64,000 bases of DNA, from assembly GCA_022266195.1 (NCBI GenBank), contig WHVY01000001.1:19034001-19098000 (forward strand), given 5' to 3'. Both the position numbers and the translations under genes were made by a program. Every line of letters begins with the position of its first letter. Position 1 is the first letter of the stretch. Shown piece by piece: positions 22,301 to 35,094 of the stretch. The notes beneath the pieces were generated by a model. The model ran no database searches. It was not told where the DNA came from and was given only the letters and a program-made list of their open reading frames with translations. This stretch comes from Tetranychus cinnabarinus (lineage: Eukaryota; Arthropoda; Arachnida; Trombidiformes; Tetranychidae).

Positions 22301-25300
22301 CCATCTGAAACTCTCGCCACAATTTTGGCCTGCTTACAGCAGTTTATCTGTAATTCCGCTAGCTCAGTGACACCTACCTCGCTCTCACAACAATTTCCTG
22401 TATCACCAGAACTTAGCGAAACGATTCTGACCATGGTAGCAAACTCTTCATACCTTTTATCGAAAACTCCCCGATCAGCACCTCCCGGTGTAATTAGTAA
22501 CAATGTCAAGACTCCAATTCTTCCTACTGTGACTTCACTTAGTGACCTTAACGATCGAATCGGTAGTCTGACATTAACTGGCTCTGCCAACTCATTCAGT
22601 CAGTCTCGACAACCATTTATTACACCATCATCCCAGTCATCAATAACTCCAATAGCATCTACAACATCCATAATGACTCCTCAAATGCAACCACCTGTTG
22701 GTCCTAAATCTCAAAAATCCGGACAGCCTCAGGTAACTAATCAATCGATTCTTGAATCTGAACCTATTTTATCGTTGTCTTCTTTAATTATCTCACTCCA
22801 GGCATCTTTGCAGCCTCATCAACAAGCTTCTCAACAACAACAGTCTCAAAGAGGTTATGTCTTCAATGTAAATGCCATTTTTCCTGAAACTCAGATGGTT
22901 GTCAATCCAGAAATTGAGAAAGAAGCTGATACCTATTTCCAAAGGATCTACAATCAGTCAACTACTGGAAGTATGAGTATCGATGATGTTCTGGAAATGC
23001 TGAGGAGATTCCAAGACTCACCTAATAAACGTGAAAGGGATATATTCAACTGTATGATAAAAAATCTGTTCAAAGAATACTGCTATTTCCCTCAATATCC
23101 GGACAAAGAGCTTCTCATTACCGCACAACTATTCGGTGGTATAATTCAAATGGGCTTAGTTAAATACATGGCTTTAGTTGTTGCCTTAAGATGCGTGCTT
23201 GAAGCCCTTCGTCAACCTTACAGTAGCAAGATGTACTTTTTTGGTATTGCTGCTTTAGATAGGTTTAAATCAAAGCTTAAAGAGTATCCTCTCTATTGTC
23301 AACATTTAACTTCGATACCTCATTTCAATGAATTTCCTCGTCCTCTTCAAGAGTATATCCAATATGGTGCTTCATCTGAAGATCCGCCCTCTGCTCGATC
23401 TCTTCCTGATGTTGTAGCTAATCCTGCTGTGTCAGCTCACTCTCCTGCTCCTGGTCAATTGAATTCCGCTCTACCGGGTCTCATAGGCTCCTATATTGGT
23501 AACAATATTAATTCCGAATCAAACCGCCCCGTTATGATGATGTCTGGTATGCTTAATAATTCAAACAACATTAGTAACATTGGCTCTCAAGGAATAACTG
23601 GCCCCATTGGTGGACAGTTATCTCAAGTTCCATCTAAAATATTCTCAACCTCTATGTCAAGTCAGGCTTTAATCAATAAACCAATAACCTCAACTCCGGT
23701 CATTACTACATCATCAACAACACGAAGTGGACCTTCAATTGCAAATGCAACTAACATAGATACTTTATTAGCTGCTGGTGAAACAATTCATTCTATTCCT
23801 CCAGAATCAATGCAAGATAAGGTTGGTTTCATAATCAATAACCTTTCTCAGATGAACTTAGCACAAAAGACTGAAGAATTCAAAGAATTAATCGGGACCG
23901 ACGACACTTATCATGGTTGGATTGCTCAATATTTTGTCCAAAGACGAGCTAGTATTGAGAATAACTTCCATACCTTATATGCCAACTTTTTAGAGCTGCT
24001 TAAACTACCAGAATTGACTAAATTGGTTATTAGAGAAACTTATCGAAATATCAAAGTTCTATTGCGAAGTGATAAAGTCATTGCTAACATGGGTGATCGA
24101 ACCTTGCTGAAGAATCTTGGCCATTGGTTAGGAATGTTGACTTTGGCTAAAAATAAGCCTATCTTATCCATCGATTTGAATCTTAAATTTTTGCTTATCG
24201 AAGCTTATCACAAAGGCACACAAGAGCTACTTTATGTTGTTCCATTCATCGCAAAAGTATTGGAAAGCTGTGCTAAATCTACTGTATTCAAACCGCCTAG
24301 TCCTTGGACTATGGGTATACTTAAAGCTCTTGTTGAGCTTCACCAAGAAAGAGAAGTCAAATTGAACTTGCGATTCGAAGTGGAAGTCCTCTGTCGAACC
24401 CTTAATGTTGACATAAATGAATTGGTTGGTAAAACTACAATCCTCCAAGAAGAAGATATTATGAATAAAGTAATGATGGAGCAGCAGTTAGGAACTGCTG
24501 GAGGACGTCAGCATCAAAGTCACATTAGTTCCATCGGCTTGAATCAAGCAAATGACACTCTGTCTAATTCAGTTCAAAATCAAATGCATATTGCTCAATC
24601 TCAATCTTCTCAAGGTTCAGTTTCGGTTCAACAGTCTATTTCAAGCCAACCTCCAATATCTCATTCAAGCCAAATTATCAAGCCACCGCTGACTCAACCG
24701 CAATCTCATTTACCTAATCGTTTATCCATGTCTATGTTATCACAGCCATTAGTTGTTGGACAACAGTCAGCAACGCATTCATTACTTCAACCAAATTCAT
24801 CACCCACCGTTCAAATTGGGCCTATTCATATGCCACCTACTGCTTCAATACCAATGACACCAACTTCATCAGTCAGTCCGGCTGTCCAACAGTTCAACTA
24901 TCACGATATCTCAACAAATATTTCAGCTATCGGACCTCATATTGTAACACGTAACGACCTTCCTCTGATTCAGCTTAATCCGAATCTCAAGATTTTCATT
25001 AAGCTCTCAGTGGAAAGATCCATTCAAGAATGGGTAGGACCAGTTGTTGAAAGAAGTAACAAAATAAGCTTGACAACAGCTGAACAAATAATCAAAAAAG
25101 ATTTTGCCCTCGAATCAGATGAAAACAAAATGTGTCTTGCTGCTCAGTATCTTATACGTAATCTTACAGCTGGTATGGCTATGATTACGAGTAAAGATGC
25201 CCTTTACGGTACTATGGTCACTCATCTTGTACAAGCTTTCACTCGCCAATTGGGACCGAACAGTGGAGTAACTAAAGAAATGATTGAAGAATCAGCTAAT

Positions 25301-28300
25301 GCAATAGCTAGTAGCAATATCAACCTTGCTTGCTGTTTCATTCAAAAGACTGCAATTGAAAAGGCCATTCCAGAACTGGATAAAAGACTCCAACATGAAT
25401 ATGATATTCGGCGTAAAGCTAGACTTGAGGGTCGTCGATATTGTGATGCAAGCTCATTAACTTATCAAGCTGAACGAATGCCTGAAGCTATTCGTCTAAA
25501 AGTAGGCTCAGTAACTCCTCTTCAATTCCAAGTTTATGAAGATATAGGTAAAAATATCCCAGGATTTATTTCACCTATTGTGGATCATTCTAACATGGGC
25601 ATAGCTTCATCAATGAACAACTCTCTTCCAAATATTGGTGGATCTATTGGATCCACTGGACCTAGTCTAACTAACTCTATTGGAATGGATCAACCATTTT
25701 TGAAAAGTCTCACAAGCAATGTATTACCAACAGTAGCTGCCATGTCCAACTCAATTTCTGCTAATATCAATGTTCAACCACCTTTGTTTTCTCAACAACT
25801 TTCGGGCTTCGGACCTGAAAACTCTTCCAATAGCATTGATACTGGCTTACAAACCCTTTATGATAAATTAGTCAATGAATTGGATTCTCTATTCCAACAA
25901 TTCGTGGCATCGATGCAACCTAGTATGCTTATAACTACCATGCACTCAATATTGGAAATGGTCAGTGCTTCAAGAAACAATCCAAGCAACATTGGAAGTG
26001 CCGTTAATTTAATCCAAAGAATTTTAGAAGCTCTCGCTGAATTGATAATTAGTGTTGAATCTGGAGTCGTTGAAGTTCTACTCCTTACTCGAGCTCGTGA
26101 CCTTTATTTGGTGATTCTAAAGGCTCTATCAGATCCTAGAGCTTATGGCGCTCAATTTACCACCAAACAAATCACTCGACAAGTTTTGGATCGCCTTCTC
26201 AGCTCTTCCACTCCACCTTTACCGGATGATTTATTTGATATACTTATGCGGTCAGAATTGATTAATATCTCATATGTTGACGCTACTTTAGCCCAGCAGA
26301 TTGACGGTGCAAACCCAATCGCATTGGCATTCGCACTACAATTCGTGAAACTTTATGGTATGGACCTCAGTGAAACACAAATTCCTAACATCATTGCAGC
26401 TTTACTGAAGATCAGCAAATCATCTGGTCCTACCAATCCTCTAAATCTCGAGATTCAAACTAGCTTGGATGTTTTCCGAACATCAAATGCACCATCAGCT
26501 CTGAATCCTTCAGATGGATCCAATTTCTTGATGAGCTCAGCAATGAGCGTTGCCTCTCGTGAAGTTGAATCAGACTCTGAATTATTGGAAAAGACCGAAA
26601 GATTGATGAGAGATTGGATTAATTTATATCATTCTAATACTCCACCCAACAAAGTTTTTCACATCTATGTACAATCAATGAACCAACATGGTATTCTCAA
26701 AACAGATGATTCCATTACACGATTTTTCCGACTTTCAACTGAGCTTTGTGTAGACAACTGTTACAGAATCTTAAATGGTCAGCATGCTAATAATGCATCT
26801 GTCTTGGAAGCTCGTACTAAATGTTTCCAAACACTTGACGCGTTTGCACACCTCATTGTGATGCTTGTTAAACATAGCGGCTCAAACACTGGATCTATGT
26901 CCGAATCAACTCCAAAGATCAATTTACTGAACAAAGTTTTGGGTATAATTGGAGGTGTTGCAATTCATGACCAAGAAATCCGAAATGAAGAGTTTCAACA
27001 TCTTCCTTATTATCGTATCTTGATTATTCTACTGATGGAATTGACTCTCGGTCCAAACAACTTAGGTTTACCTGCTATGAACAACTTCCAGCATCAATTA
27101 GGATTTGGTATCAATCCAAGTCAAGTTGACCCCCTTTACGAAAGTATTCAATACCAAGTTCTCAATGCTTTCTGTCAAACTTTGAAGCTTCTTAAACCGA
27201 GTAAAGCACCTTCTTTCGCATTTGCCTGGCTTGATTTCATTGGACATCGCATTTTCATGGAAAAGTGTCTTAACGGACCAAATTCAACTCCGAGTATTAT
27301 CTCAACTAAAGGATGGATATTTTATGCACCTCTATTGATTGAGATAATCAAATTCTTAGCTCCATTCTTAAGAAATGTTGAATTGCCCCATTCAATCGAT
27401 CTTCTTTACAAGGTAAGCGTTGAAGACATTATTCATTATTATTTCATTACATTTCTTATATTTATTCTCTTCTAATGTCTGTAATTTCATCTTATAGGGT
27501 ACACTCAAAGTTCTACTCATCTTGCTTCATGATTTCCCTGAATTCTTGTGTGAGTATTGTTATGAGCTTTGTGATGCTATTCCACCCAATGCAATTCAAA
27601 TGAGAAATCTGGTTCTCAGCGCTTTCCCTCGTAATATGCGATTGCCTGATCCATTCACACCAAATCTCAAGATTGACTCACTTCCAGAGATTATCCAATC
27701 TCCTAAAGGAGCATCCAACACTTTATCTGCTCTAGCAACTGTACCATTCAGAAAAGAACTTGATTCTTACTTGAGAACACGAAGTCCAGTCACTTTCCTA
27801 TGTGAACTCAGAGGTTATCTTCAAAATCCTAATGGTTCTGATGGTAATCGCTACAACATACCATTGATTAATGCTTTGGTTCTCTTTGTCGGTCAATCTG
27901 CTATTCAAGCCATTACTCCAAAACACATATCCATGTCTAGCATTGCTCATTCATCACATATGGATATTTTCCAGAATTTAGCTGTAGATTTGGACACTGA
28001 AGGTAATTTATCAGTAAACTTTTAGTTATCAATTCAAAGCTAACTTTCCTTTTACTTTGTTTACAGGTCGATATTTATTCCTTAATGCGATAGCTAATCA
28101 GTTACGATATCCTAACTCACATACACACTACTTTAGCTGTACTCTTCTTTACATCTTTGCGGAGAGTAATACTGAAGCCATTCAGGAGCAAATTACTCGA
28201 GTTCTTTTGGAGAGACTCATCGTAAATCGTCCACATCCATGGGGTCTTTTGGTAACCTTTATTGAACTAATTAAAAACCAATCATTTAAATTTTGGAATC

Positions 28301-28519
28301 ACGAGTTTGTTCGGTGTGCACCTGAAATTGAAAAGTAAGTTTGAATTAAGCTAACTTTATCCAAAATATAGAATCTAATTTCATTTTATCTTGCCTTTTA
28401 TCTTATTCAGATTATTCGAATCTGTTGCTCGAAGCTGTATGCAGCAACAACAAAAAAATCAAGGCACCGGCAACTCTGGTCAAATTTCTGCGGAGCTTGT
28501 TCGCTCACAATCATCATAA
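19203..28519 (+). CDS. CNOT1: CCR4-NOT complex scaffold subunit 1
   Basis: Seven coding exons (19203-19310, 20106-20673, 20875-21354, 21423-27412, 27498-28002, 28067-28334, 28411-28519) join in frame to 2675 residues; human CNOT1 has about 2376. CNOT1 is the scaffold of the cytoplasmic mRNA deadenylase. The N-terminus (MMNQDSLQFALNAV, then CERHLYRCIFDSL) matches the family. The HEAT region for TTP-type adaptors spans about residues 860-1010. The MIF4G domain that binds CAF1/CNOT7 spans about 1175-1385 (TDDTYHGWIAQYFVQRRAS, NLGHWLGMLTLAKNKPI). The CNOT9-binding DUF3819 region spans about 1565-1740, and the C-terminal NOT module about 2110-2660 (VLLILLHDFPEFLCEY, FLNAIANQLRYPNSHT). The extra length lies in Ser/Gln/Asn-rich linkers. 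Intron 1 is strongly pyrimidine-rich. AATAAA begins at the stop codon region. Confidence 0.97.
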
Positions 28520-29237
28520 TAAATATTGTCGCTACGGGGAGTTATGACGCTACAAAATGAAAAATAAAGACAAATTTACATAGTTGATTTTGAGGAGAGC
28601 AAGAAACTGTACTTATATTAAAACTGATCTAACAATTTGTATTTTAATGTTACTATTACCGTTTCGCTATCGATTAATAAATGTTATTTTTAAATTGCAT
28701 TCAATCCCCTGCTTTCTAAGCTTTTATTCAATCAATAGTGTTCAAATATTGTTTATCAATGAAACTAACGAAGTATACATAAGAAAGATTGCTCCGTCAA
28801 ATTTGGTGAACTATTGATTTCAATTCATAGATAATATGAACACAATAAACAGGTTCATTTGAAATATTAATTTGGTCATCAAGATACAAAGTTTTCAAGT
28901 GTAAGAGTTTATTTATTTAAACTGATTTAAACCCTTTTCCTTCAATAATTATAACCACTATTTTCAACTTTTTTAATTTCTATATAAAGGATGAGTAAAT
29001 TTATTTGTGATTCTGAATCACAGATTGAACGCTTATTTTTTAAATCTTGATTCATTTTTGACATTTGAATGCTTCTCCATATCGATAGGTAAATAAAAAA
29101 GTCGATAGTATCGTTCATCATTACTTTTCTTACACAAGCTGACATGTACGTAATGTTGTATTTTAAAAGTCATATGTAAACGTGGAATTTAGTATTAGTT
29201 TTGATTGTGGCAGTTTTATCGTTCTTATTATTTAATT
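28520..29237. other. Spacer between CNOT1 and TMED
   Basis: It holds the CNOT1 3' UTR with AATAAA signals near 28520 and 28560, then the TMED promoter region. The only motif I can point to is TATCGATA at 29080-29087. Confidence 0.5.
29080..29087. promoter_or_regulatory. DRE-like motif TATCGATA upstream of TMED
   Basis: Perfect palindromic TATCGATA about 150 bases before the TMED start codon; a second CGATA-type site (GTCGATAGTATCG) lies about 20 bases further on. In Drosophila this motif binds DREF and marks housekeeping core promoters. Use in mites is inference. Confidence 0.4.
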
Positions 29238-30131
29238 ATGGGTTTTGTTAATTCAAAAGAAGCCACCCTGGCTTTTCTTTCTTTAATATATCCAATTTTA
29301 ATGATCGGAGCTGTTGAATTGACATTTGAACTGCCAGACAATGCTAAGCAATGTTTTCATGAAGATATTACACAAGGAACTAAGTCTACAGTTGAGTTTC
29401 AGGTAAGATTTTTATTGCTTCTATTTTTAAATGATTCACTTATTGCTTTGCTGTGCAATATTTTCTTTGCAATTATATTATTCATGCATTCATAACATTC
29501 ACTGTTAATTTTCAAACGCTATTTATATGATTTTAATCTGAGACTTTACAAATTATTTCATTTGCCTTGAATAGGTTGTTACCGGTGGACAATATGATGT
29601 TGACATGACTTTAACAGGACCCAGGGATGAAGTTCTTTACCAAGGAGTTAAAAAGCAATTTGATACGTTTACATGGACTCCTCAACACACAGGAGTTTAT
29701 ACTATCTGTTTTAGCAATGAATTTTCTACGTTTAGTCATAAATTAGTTTATTTTGATTTTCAAGTTGGAGAGGAACCTCCTCTTCCAGGCACTGGTGAAC
29801 ACCAAACAGCATTAACAAAAGTAAGTTTGCTTTTTTATATCCGTTTTTAGTCATTAGCTGCCACCATAAAACTAATACTTCTATCCTTGTTCTATCTCAA
29901 TAGATGGAAACGTCAACTGTAAATATTCACAACAATCTCAACACAATAATCGATGCTCAAACTCATTATCGTTTAAATGAGGCTAAAGGAAGCAAGAGAG
30001 CTGTAGATCTGAAAAATCGTGTCACTTATTGGTCCACAGCTGAAACTTTCCTTGTTTTCGTCATTGGTATTGGCCAAGTGATGATTTTGAAAAATTTCTT
30101 CACCGACAAAAAATCTAACACACCATATTGA
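29238..30131 (+). CDS. TMED7: p24 family cargo receptor, TMED3/TMED7 type
   Basis: Three exons (29238-29402, 29575-29820, 29904-30131) give 212 residues. p24 proteins cycle between ER and Golgi in COPI/COPII vesicles as cargo receptors. A hydrophobic signal segment occupies about residues 9-25. The luminal GOLD domain begins VELTFELPDNAKQCFHED and includes FCSNEF-like CFSNEFSTFSHK and LVYFDFQVGEEPPL, which are gamma-subfamily (TMED3/7, Drosophila p24-1) signatures. The two conserved GOLD cysteines are C41 and the one in YTICFSNE. A coiled coil precedes one membrane span (TFLVFVIGIGQVMIL), then a cytosolic tail KNFFTDKK with the FF export motif and basic residues. A fragment of exon 1 is duplicated at 37.2 kb. 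Confidence 0.93.
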
Positions 30132-30934
30132 ATATACTAGCATTTAAGAAGTCACCATTTATTTTCAAACAGCACTGAATCCATATAATTGTGAATCAAT
30201 CCAAATAAATCTAAAGTATAAAAACTTTTATTACTCACAAATTCACTTTTCCCTTTTTACAATCTCAAATGGAATTAACTTTAATAACTTTTCAAGCTTG
30301 ATTCAGCTTTTGCAGAGACTTACTTATGATTTACAGGATAACAATCGATTGACAATAAGCACAATTATAAATAAATAATTTTAAATAGCCAATACATAAA
30401 GATTCAACATAATTAATGCCCTGATTAGAAACTCGTGAAATTGAAAAATTATTAATATCCTGTTAGCCGAAAAGTCAAACACACGACCAGTTTATGCCTA
30501 ATCGCATATTTTCCTCTGCATTTGTCATTCACAGTTTTTCTCAAGTGAAAGTTTTATAATAAATTGTTGTTTTACAGAGTCATTTGACGTTTTTTCACCA
30601 CTTTTAGCTACAGAACCACTCACGAAATCAGAACTGAATTAACAAATCATTTCAATTGAATTTACCTCTTTTTTGATTAAATGTAACCAGAGATAGCTGG
30701 AAGAAATAAGCAAAGTGCTGCAAAAAGATGTTCGCGTTCATGTAACTTATTAGGTCATTATTATGTCACTTATTCACTTTATACTCTAATCCATTTTCAT
30801 TAACATGATCTTTTGGCTTTTATAGATCCAATTTGATAATGAATCTTGGTTGATATTCAAAATTATCAGAATGATATTTAGCATATCAGATGGAATCAAC
30901 AATAACAGTAAAAATAGAAATGTAATTTGCACGA
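30132..30934. other. Convergent 3' spacer
   Basis: 3' regions of TMED and the BAG gene. A poly(A) signal AATAAA occurs near 30203. I see nothing else. Confidence 0.5.
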
Positions 30935-32906
30935 TTATTGACAGAGCTCTATCAAAGGCTGAATATCGACATCATCAGATACATTTGAGCCATCCGTATC
31001 AGCTGATGTAATTTCAATGCAAAGTTTGCCAGATTTGGCATTAACCAAATCTTCACAGCTATCCATTGAATCACCTTCAATATCCATGGGTTCTTTAATA
31101 ACATTATTATATGGATCATCTGATTGATCATCTGGAGGAAAATCTACCTTAGGTTCATTGGAATGTGATGTGTCGAAAGTATCCAAAGTCTCTTGTCTCA
31201 TTGAGTCAATCTCATTGAAAGCTTTCCTACCAACAGCTTCTTTGCAGCTTATTTTGGACGGCTCCGCTGGAGATTCCTCTTTATCCATTTCTTCAATGAT
31301 GACCTCTTCTGTTGTTCTGCAAATATTTTTGTTACTAAGTTGAAAATTATTACAATTATTAAAATCTTTACTTAAACCATCATCGCCTGCTGGGTCCTCC
31401 TCAATGGCTTCATCATTAGTTTCCTCGTCCTGTGTATCGATTTGTTCATCTGATATCTTCTTTGATTGACCGGTGCCACTTTCAATCTCCATTTCATCAG
31501 GCTCGTTGTCCTGTCCAGTTACGGACTCAGAAATTTCACTAATTCCCTGTTTATGAGTCTCTTCTGGCTCGGAATCCATTGAACTAGCTGCGTCAGACAG
31601 TTGCTGCATGTTACATTCGGTTTCAATTTTATCTGCTAATGTTTCGATTTGACTCTCAACTGTTTGAGATTTGGAAACCTTGCTCTCTAAAATAGCGATG
31701 ACACGATCAACATGAGCCAAAGCACTTTTTCGTGCAGATCGAACATCTTCACGGCCATGAGAGTCGATGTTGTCAAGTTTAAGCATACAACGTGTAAGCA
31801 TTTCATCTAAAAATCTATAATTTTTATCTTGTCCTTCTCCAGCGAACTCCATCACCTCCTTTTCTAGTCTACAGGTTTCTTTTTCAACGTTTCTGACCAA
31901 ATCAAGTGAATCAAAAGATTCTTTTGTAAAATCACCAACTGGTTTTGATTGACCGGAACCAGCTCGATCTGAAATTTTACTTTTACTTTCACCGGACTGG
32001 CTACTTTCAAGATTTATAGGAATATTAACAACATGTGGTCCACCGGATTGTTGAGAGTCTGGAGAATCACGACCAAATCTTGCTTCAGCTGATGCTTTTT
32101 GGTCATGAACAGGAACGGTTTGTCTGACTTCTTCATTGTGATTAGGAGAATAAGACATAGGCTCACTAGGCTTGCAATTCTTTTCAAGTTTGACTGGAAT
32201 TGTGTGCACACGATGGAACTGAGAGTGTTGGGGTTGAGCATAGCTCTGTGCTTCAGGCTTAAAAGAAGGAATAAACTTAGGTTTAGGTGGTGGAGTAGGA
32301 CTTGGACCAGGACGTTGTCTGCTCTGTTCACCAACTCTTTCTGGAACTGGACTGGAAGATGCAGAGCTGATGGGACCACCACCAGGAGTTGGTGATGCAT
32401 GATAGCTTTGATTCCGATACTGCGAAGAGCTTGGAGAATGACTGTTGGTTCTTGAAAGAGGAACAACTCCCTCTGCTGTTTCTATCTGAATTGGGATGTT
32501 GAAAATCCGAGGTTGATGCGACTCTTGACCGTCGTCAGTTTCATCTCTGTGCCCATGAGAAAAAAAATCTCCATGTCTAGAAGCCAACTATAAAAAAGAT
32601 AAAAGGATGGATTAAAATTTAAAATTAAAACAAAAACTCAAGATTAAATAATTTACTCACATTCATTGGTGGATGATTAAGAGATGAAAATGTACTATCG
32701 GAAAACATCTCGTCTGGATGTTGATTCTTTCTAAATTGGTGAAATTGATTAAATATATCATTCCTAGCAGAGTTGAAAGGACTCGAGGCACCAGAATAAG
32801 ACGAAGATGATGTTAAAGGAAAGTGTGTAGTAGTCATGTTACCTTGAGTTGTTGTTATTGGAATAGAACGTTCACGCGACTGATTGGATTGATTATCAGG
32901 CTCCAT
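30935..32906 (-). CDS. stv: BAG-domain co-chaperone, BAG3/Starvin-like
   Basis: Two exons (32661-32906, 30935-32587) join in frame to 632 residues. BAG3-type proteins couple Hsp70 to small heat-shock proteins in chaperone-assisted autophagy, chiefly in muscle. The BAG domain lies at about residues 305-386 (DLVRNVEKETCRLEKEVMEF through SALAHVDRVIAILESK). Four Ile-Pro-Ile/Val motifs are present: at residues 15-17, at 113-115 (NIPIQIE), at about 211-213 (HTIPVKLE) and at about 271-273 (NIPINLE). Such motifs bind small heat-shock proteins in BAG3. A Pro-rich stretch (PSPTPPPKPK) lies between them. The WW domain of vertebrate BAG3 is absent, as in fly Starvin. The C-terminal 240 residues are acidic. 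A piece of the BAG-domain coding sequence recurs at 34.37 kb. Confidence 0.88.
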
Positions 32907-33556
32907 TTCGATAAGAATCCGAAATAAGGTGGGCTAACAAGAATAATAAGAAATATACAATTCAGATAAATAATTGGAACAGTTATACAATAATAATAAT
33001 TAGAAAGACTAATCCGAGTTCAGTGAAAGCAACTTATCAAAAACTGCTGTTCCTCTGTTTCTGCTCTACAAATAAGAAGTCTATTTTCACGGCCAGTCGA
33101 TTGGATTAATAATAACGCAATGAGATTCAACAGTATGCGGAAACACTGATGGTTACTCAAAATCCCAATGCGATTGATAAATCTTGAGAAATTGAAGTTA
33201 TTTAAATTCGTGATTACAGTTAATATAATTAGTGTTTTTAATCAAATCATTACCGCTTCAGATACATCTGATCCACTAAACACTCGTAACAACCCGGCAA
33301 CTTACTCTTTGATATTTACAATATATTGTTAGTTAATCTGGGAAAGCATGTGTTTTCTCGGAGATTAGTTACAGTTGATTCAATAATGAAGATGTTTATC
33401 ACAGGTATATGACCTCGACACTTCTAGCTGAAATAGTTACTGGCTAGATTCATTTCTAGGTGCTGTTATGTATACCTCATTTTAGATGAATTCTCACTAA
33501 ATTAAATTTTAACTGCCGCTAGTTGTTAAATACAATTATTAATAGTGATCATCACA
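32907..33556. other. Divergent promoter region of BAG gene and MPV17-like gene
   Basis: 650 bases between two divergent start codons. I see no TATA box, and no clear heat-shock element array although the BAG gene would be a candidate for one. Confidence 0.4.
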
Positions 33557-34132
33557 ATGTATGTCCATCATCAACTGCGAAAGATTTTCAACCTTGCTTT
33601 CTCACCTCGATATTTACTCACAACAAATACAGTTGTCGGTACTCTTGGTCTAGTCGGTGCTGATGTGATTCAACAATATGCTTCGCATTATGTTTACCCC
33701 AAACCGGTCGAGAAGACCAAAGAAATGGAACCTCAAGCCTTTGTTTTTGATAATAAACGCGCATTTGGTATGGCTGCTGGTGGATTAATTTTCGGGGCTG
33801 CTGGTCATTATTGGTATCTATTTTTGGATAGAAAATTTCCTGGCAGGTCTTTGACTGTTATTTCAAAAAAATTACTTTGTGAAGCTCTAATTGCACCGCC
33901 TCTTCTTACAGTTTTTTACTACCTTGTTGCACGAACAGAAGGCAAATCTAATGAAGAATGGTTCGAAGGGTTTAAAAAGAACATAGTTGACATCATGTTG
34001 GTTGATTGGTGTTGTTTTGCACCTGCACAAGCTTTGAATTTCTACTTTTTACCACCGAAATATCGTTATCTTTTTGTAGCTGTTCTTACCTTTTTCTATG
34101 ATAATTTTCTTTCATTTGTTTTTCACAGATAA
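33557..34132 (+). CDS. Mpv17/PMP22 family membrane protein, MPV17L2-like
   Basis: Single-exon gene of 191 residues from the ATG at 33557; the upstream in-frame GTG at 33545 is not needed. The family comprises four-span proteins of the mitochondrial inner membrane or peroxisome, and MPV17L2 supports mitochondrial ribosome assembly. Family marks are an N-terminal YLLTTNTVVGTLGLVGADVIQQ segment, HYWYLFLDRKFPG in the middle, and the signature DWCCFAPAQALNFYFLPPKY followed by the last span. It resembles MPV17L2 more than MPV17 in the extended loop after the first span. It starts 650 bases from the divergent BAG gene. AATAAA follows the stop by about 18 bases. Confidence 0.9.
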   Translation: MYVHHQLRKIFNLAFSPRYLLTTNTVVGTLGLVGADVIQQYASHYVYPKPVEKTKEMEPQAFVFDNKRAFGMAAGGLIFGAAGHYWYLFLDRKFPGRSLTVISKKLLCEALIAPPLLTVFYYLVARTEGKSNEEWFEGFKKNIVDIMLVDWCCFAPAQALNFYFLPPKYRYLFVAVLTFFYDNFLSFVFHR

Positions 34133-35094
34133 GTTTTGTCGTCTGTGTTCATTAATAAACATATTTGTATGATTTATAAATGTGCAAATCAATTGACAAA
34201 GCTTCGTTTGTAATTGGTATCTGTGATTTCAAGTTTATTTAAATTTCTGATAACTTGTACAATAATTTAATCGTAATTTTTATATTTCTATCAAAATTTA
34301 TTTAAAACTCATAATTAAATAAGTTTATAGTGTTGACGCCTTTGTCCGTAAAAGTAAAGCCTTACCGAGATTTGGAAACCTTGCTCTCTAAAATGAGCCA
34401 AAACACTCTTTGAGCAGAGCGATCGATCGGTCGATATTTTGATTCACTGACTGATATTGGACATTTTCTGTTTGATCATTTGTAAAATCTTAACTTATAT
34501 AGCAATAATGTAAATCACAATTCATTCGCTTCAATTTATTGAAATGTTAGATATAAAATAAAGTTTCAATAGCTGATGTAACAGCACTGCTGAATTCAAA
34601 TGATTAATTGGTTAGCAAATTTATCGATTTGGAACCCCAATCGTCGATTCCAGTTCTGTGGACTAATGTAATAGTTGTAAAATCGTAAAATTGCAATTCA
34701 TGTAAATGTAAAAAAAAATTATTTGCGACCCATGATATTGTATTATTTGTACTAAGAACAAAACTCAGAAAGGGATTTATTTGCGTGATTGCAAGTCTAG
34801 AATAAACTTAAGTTCATTTCAATGGAGAAGTTATGCGATAACTTAATATAGATAGAATCCTTTTAAATTAACAGTGCGTCTAGTTTTTATATGCATCTCG
34901 TTAATTACCAGACAATTGAAGAGAACGAGGTATGATGATTACTAATTGATAAAGATTCAAATTTGGTTGAAAGAACAGATCATTAGCAGTGAAATTAGTT
35001 GCATTAATTTAACAAAAGAAAGAAAGAGAGAGAGGCTCATCGGCTCTAATCTATAACTAACGAATATATTGTTTACCATATTTCAAAATTTAAA
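34133..35094. other. Convergent spacer with a BAG-gene fragment
   Basis: AT-rich spacer between the MPV17-like gene and CCDC47. It contains a copied piece of the BAG gene at 34367-34425 and a GAGA-rich run near 35015-35035. No gene is supported. Confidence 0.5.
34367..34425 (-). pseudogene. Fragment of the BAG-domain coding sequence
   Basis: The first 28 bases (start GAGATTTGGAAACC, end CTCTCTAAAAT) are identical to bases around 31667-31694 in the intact BAG gene. After a deletion of about 20 bases the match resumes with GAGCCAAAACACTCTTTGAG against GAGCCAAAGCACTTTTTCGT. It lies about 2.7 kb from its source, in the same orientation, with no open frame. Confidence 0.75.

Noticed and set aside
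22063..22590. 175-codon minus-strand frame inside CNOT1
   Set aside because: Antisense shadow of a long coding exon; no start context or homology.
32014..32466. 150-codon minus-strand frame overlapping the BAG gene
   Set aside because: Alternate-frame shadow; the BAG frame has the recognisable motifs.
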